Of a stretch of 34,716 nucleotides of DNA, positions 33,468 to 34,716 are shown in pieces (position 1 is the stretch's first letter; the number at the start of each line of letters is the position of its first letter). Source of the DNA: Campylobacteraceae bacterium (GTDB lineage: Bacteria; Campylobacterota; Campylobacteria; Campylobacterales; Sulfurovaceae); contig JALWLW010000114.1 in NCBI GenBank assembly GCA_027081065.1, forward strand, positions 1 through 34,716, written 5' to 3'. The notes beneath the pieces are model-generated. The model worked only from the letters and a program-made list of their open reading frames with translations, had not been told where the DNA came from and did not search any database. The position numbers and the translations under genes are program-made.

Positions 33468-33851
33468 CTAAGCATAAAATCTACGAAAAATGAACATACC
33501 CAAGAGTGTAGCCATAATAGAGAAAAGTACATTAAGCATAACATTAACAAAGGCTTTAAGATAAAACTCTTTTTCCATAAGCAAAACTGTATCTAAAGAA
33601 AAAGTAGAAAAAGTAGTCAATGCACCCAATAAACCAGTAATAAAAAGTGCTTTTTGCGTAGGAGAAAAGTTACTTTGTTGAAAATAAAGAAACAAAAAAC
33701 CTATAAAAAAAGAGCCTAAAATATTGACAGAAAGTGTTCCCCAAGGAAAAGCAGTAGTTGTTGCTCTTCCTACCCAAGTGGAAATGCTAAAGCGTAAAAT
33801 AGCACCAATAAAACCACCAATTCCTACGCTTAACAGAAGTCCTAAATTCAT
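33468..33851 (-). CDS. crcB: Fluoride channel CrcB/Fluc
   Basis: 127-residue four-helix membrane protein that exports fluoride as a dual-topology dimer. Hallmarks are GGFIGAILRFSIS (Arg near the N-terminus), GTLSVNILGSFFIGFL with the pore Asn, and GLLGALTTFSTFS with the aromatic/Thr fluoride ladder. Its ATG overlaps the stop of the upstream vWA gene by one base (TAATG), so it is probably translated with it. No fluoride riboswitch is possible directly before it because that region is coding. Confidence 0.92.
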   Translation of the reverse strand: MNLGLLLSVGIGGFIGAILRFSISTWVGRATTTAFPWGTLSVNILGSFFIGFLFLYFQQSNFSPTQKALFITGLLGALTTFSTFSLDTVLLMEKEFYLKAFVNVMLNVLFSIMATLLGMFIFRRFYA

Positions 33852-34716
33852 TATTTTTTATACAACCAATCATCTTTTGCACCACCATTATCATGGCTAC
33901 TTCGCTTTTGATTAATGAGTAAATTTAAAACATTGAGTTCTTTATTTAAACTCTCATCTCCTAAGATTTTCATCTCTTTTAGATACATTTTTCTAAAAAG
34001 TTGAAAAAACTTTTTATACCCTGCACTGACTTTTAACTTACAAGACTTACGTTCCCATGTTGCTACTCTTGGATATTCAGGACGTAAAGGTGGATAAGTC
34101 ATACATCTTTTTTGTATCTCTATAGGCTGTTGGTTTACCCAACTTACTTTATCATTACAAGCAGCACGAGCGTCTATGAGCCAGTTTTTCATAACCGTTA
34201 CATAGTCTGAGACCAATATGGCTTTTCGTATGCCTATGTTGTCATAATAGGTAGATTTATTTTTAAATGATACTTTTTGTGAGTTAGAAAAAGAGTTTCC
34301 ATTTACATCAGTATAGCTAACATCTAACGTAAGTTTATCAGAGGATGCCATGTAAATATTTTTCTTTAACTTTAACAAGACTACTCCACCTTTAGTTGCT
34401 GTTCCATCATTGTGAGATGGAAAAAGTGTGTTTACTTTCATAATCTGCCCTGTAGCCAAGTTAGACTCAGGTGAACCATAAACAGCTTCTATTTCATACA
34501 TGGAGTTAGAAAGCTTTAATTCTAAGTCATAAACCAAAGGCGTTACCATATAGTCAAACTCTTTGTCTAAAAGCTTTGCAAACTCTTTACTTGAATGCAC
34601 TGAAAAGTAGTTTGCCCCTTTTGTTTTGGAAACATACTCAACCAAGTCATTGTTAAAGTCAACCCCAATACCTATAAACGTCGTATTAATTCCTTTTTTA
34701 GAAGCCTCTTTTGCCA
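33851..34716 (-). CDS. vWA-domain protein, YfbK-like (5' end outside window)
   Basis: The frame is open to the window edge, so the start and the MIDAS motif lie outside. The first visible residues (KGINTTFIGIGVDFNNDLVE, then YFSVHSSKEFAKLLDKEF) are the end of a von Willebrand factor A domain of the Ca-activated-chloride-channel/YfbK type. They are followed by a beta-rich domain (VTPLVYDLELKLSNS, LLKLKKN, LTLDVSYTDVNGN) and a helical C-terminus with two cysteines (ARAACNDKV, RCMTYPPLR). Likely periplasmic or surface exposed. The TTG within the visible part is not a real start. It is coupled to crcB by TAATG overlap. Confidence 0.8.
   Translation of the reverse strand, partial: AKEASKKGINTTFIGIGVDFNNDLVEYVSKTKGANYFSVHSSKEFAKLLDKEFDYMVTPLVYDLELKLSNSMYEIEAVYGSPESNLATGQIMKVNTLFPSHNDGTATKGGVVLLKLKKNIYMASSDKLTLDVSYTDVNGNSFSNSQKVSFKNKSTYYDNIGIRKAILVSDYVTVMKNWLIDARAACNDKVSWVNQQPIEIQKRCMTYPPLRPEYPRVATWERKSCKLKVSAGYKKFFQLFRKMYLKEMKILGDESLNKELNVLNLLINQKRSSHDNGGAKDDWLYKK

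Overview
This window comes from a low-GC chromosome, most likely of the Campylobacterota (Epsilonproteobacteria), probably a free-living relative of Sulfurimonas, Sulfurovum or Arcobacter. The reasons are the AT-rich codon use, TATAAT-type -10 boxes with little visible -35, a ThyX-type thymidylate synthase, a single LolC/E-type permease next to secA, a Campylobacter-like group III truncated globin, and the pairing of biosynthetic arginine decarboxylase with a saccharopine-dehydrogenase-family enzyme, as in the carboxyspermidine route to spermidine. The genus is not settled by the sequence.

Layout. 1-2968 (+): 3' part of secA, overlapping by one base a lipoprotein-release-type permease. 2988-5792 (-): a stand-alone CZB zinc-sensor protein, CCA tRNA nucleotidyltransferase and Ppx/GppA phosphatase. 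5900-9564 (+): CAP-domain lipoprotein, arginine decarboxylase speA, and a HdrB-like/DUF5644-like protein. 9569-15525 (-): lipoprotein, trmH, YqiA-like esterase, isoprenylcysteine-methyltransferase-like membrane protein, an exported DUF4116-repeat protein with a SoxZ-like tail, thyX, and a membrane-anchored YD-repeat protein. 15717-19171 (+): an unrecognised 610-residue protein and a SulP anion transporter. 19210-22123 (-): truncated globin, SelO, exported RNase T2. 22179-23096 (+): CitE/HpcH-like lyase. 23099-26212 (-): a 1037-residue exported DUF4116-repeat/two-TM/alpha-beta hydrolase fusion. 26306-27496 (+): carboxy(nor)spermidine dehydrogenase. 27493-28680 (-): debris of a type I restriction-modification locus. 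28829-28936 (+): a 35-residue membrane peptide. 28951-30213 (-): murA. 30368-32733 (+): small conserved protein and UvrD/Rep helicase. 32778-34716: DUF2892 membrane protein, a two-TM protein, CrcB fluoride channel and the 3' part of a vWA-domain gene.

Most of the window is housekeeping: protein export, tRNA maturation, cell wall, dTMP, polyamine and DNA repair. The accessory material is scattered singly rather than in an island: two exported DUF4116 proteins with different C-terminal partners, the 610-residue protein with an HTH-like N-terminus and a degenerate phospholipase-D-like motif, the YD-repeat protein, and the restriction-modification remnant. I see no rRNA, tRNA, insertion sequence, prophage or CRISPR array. 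No gene-free stretch exceeds 300 bases; the longest is 15526-15716 (191 bases, a divergent promoter region).

The best candidates for something undescribed are the two DUF4116 fusions and the 610-residue protein. These are inferences from motif recognition by eye, without database or structure searches.
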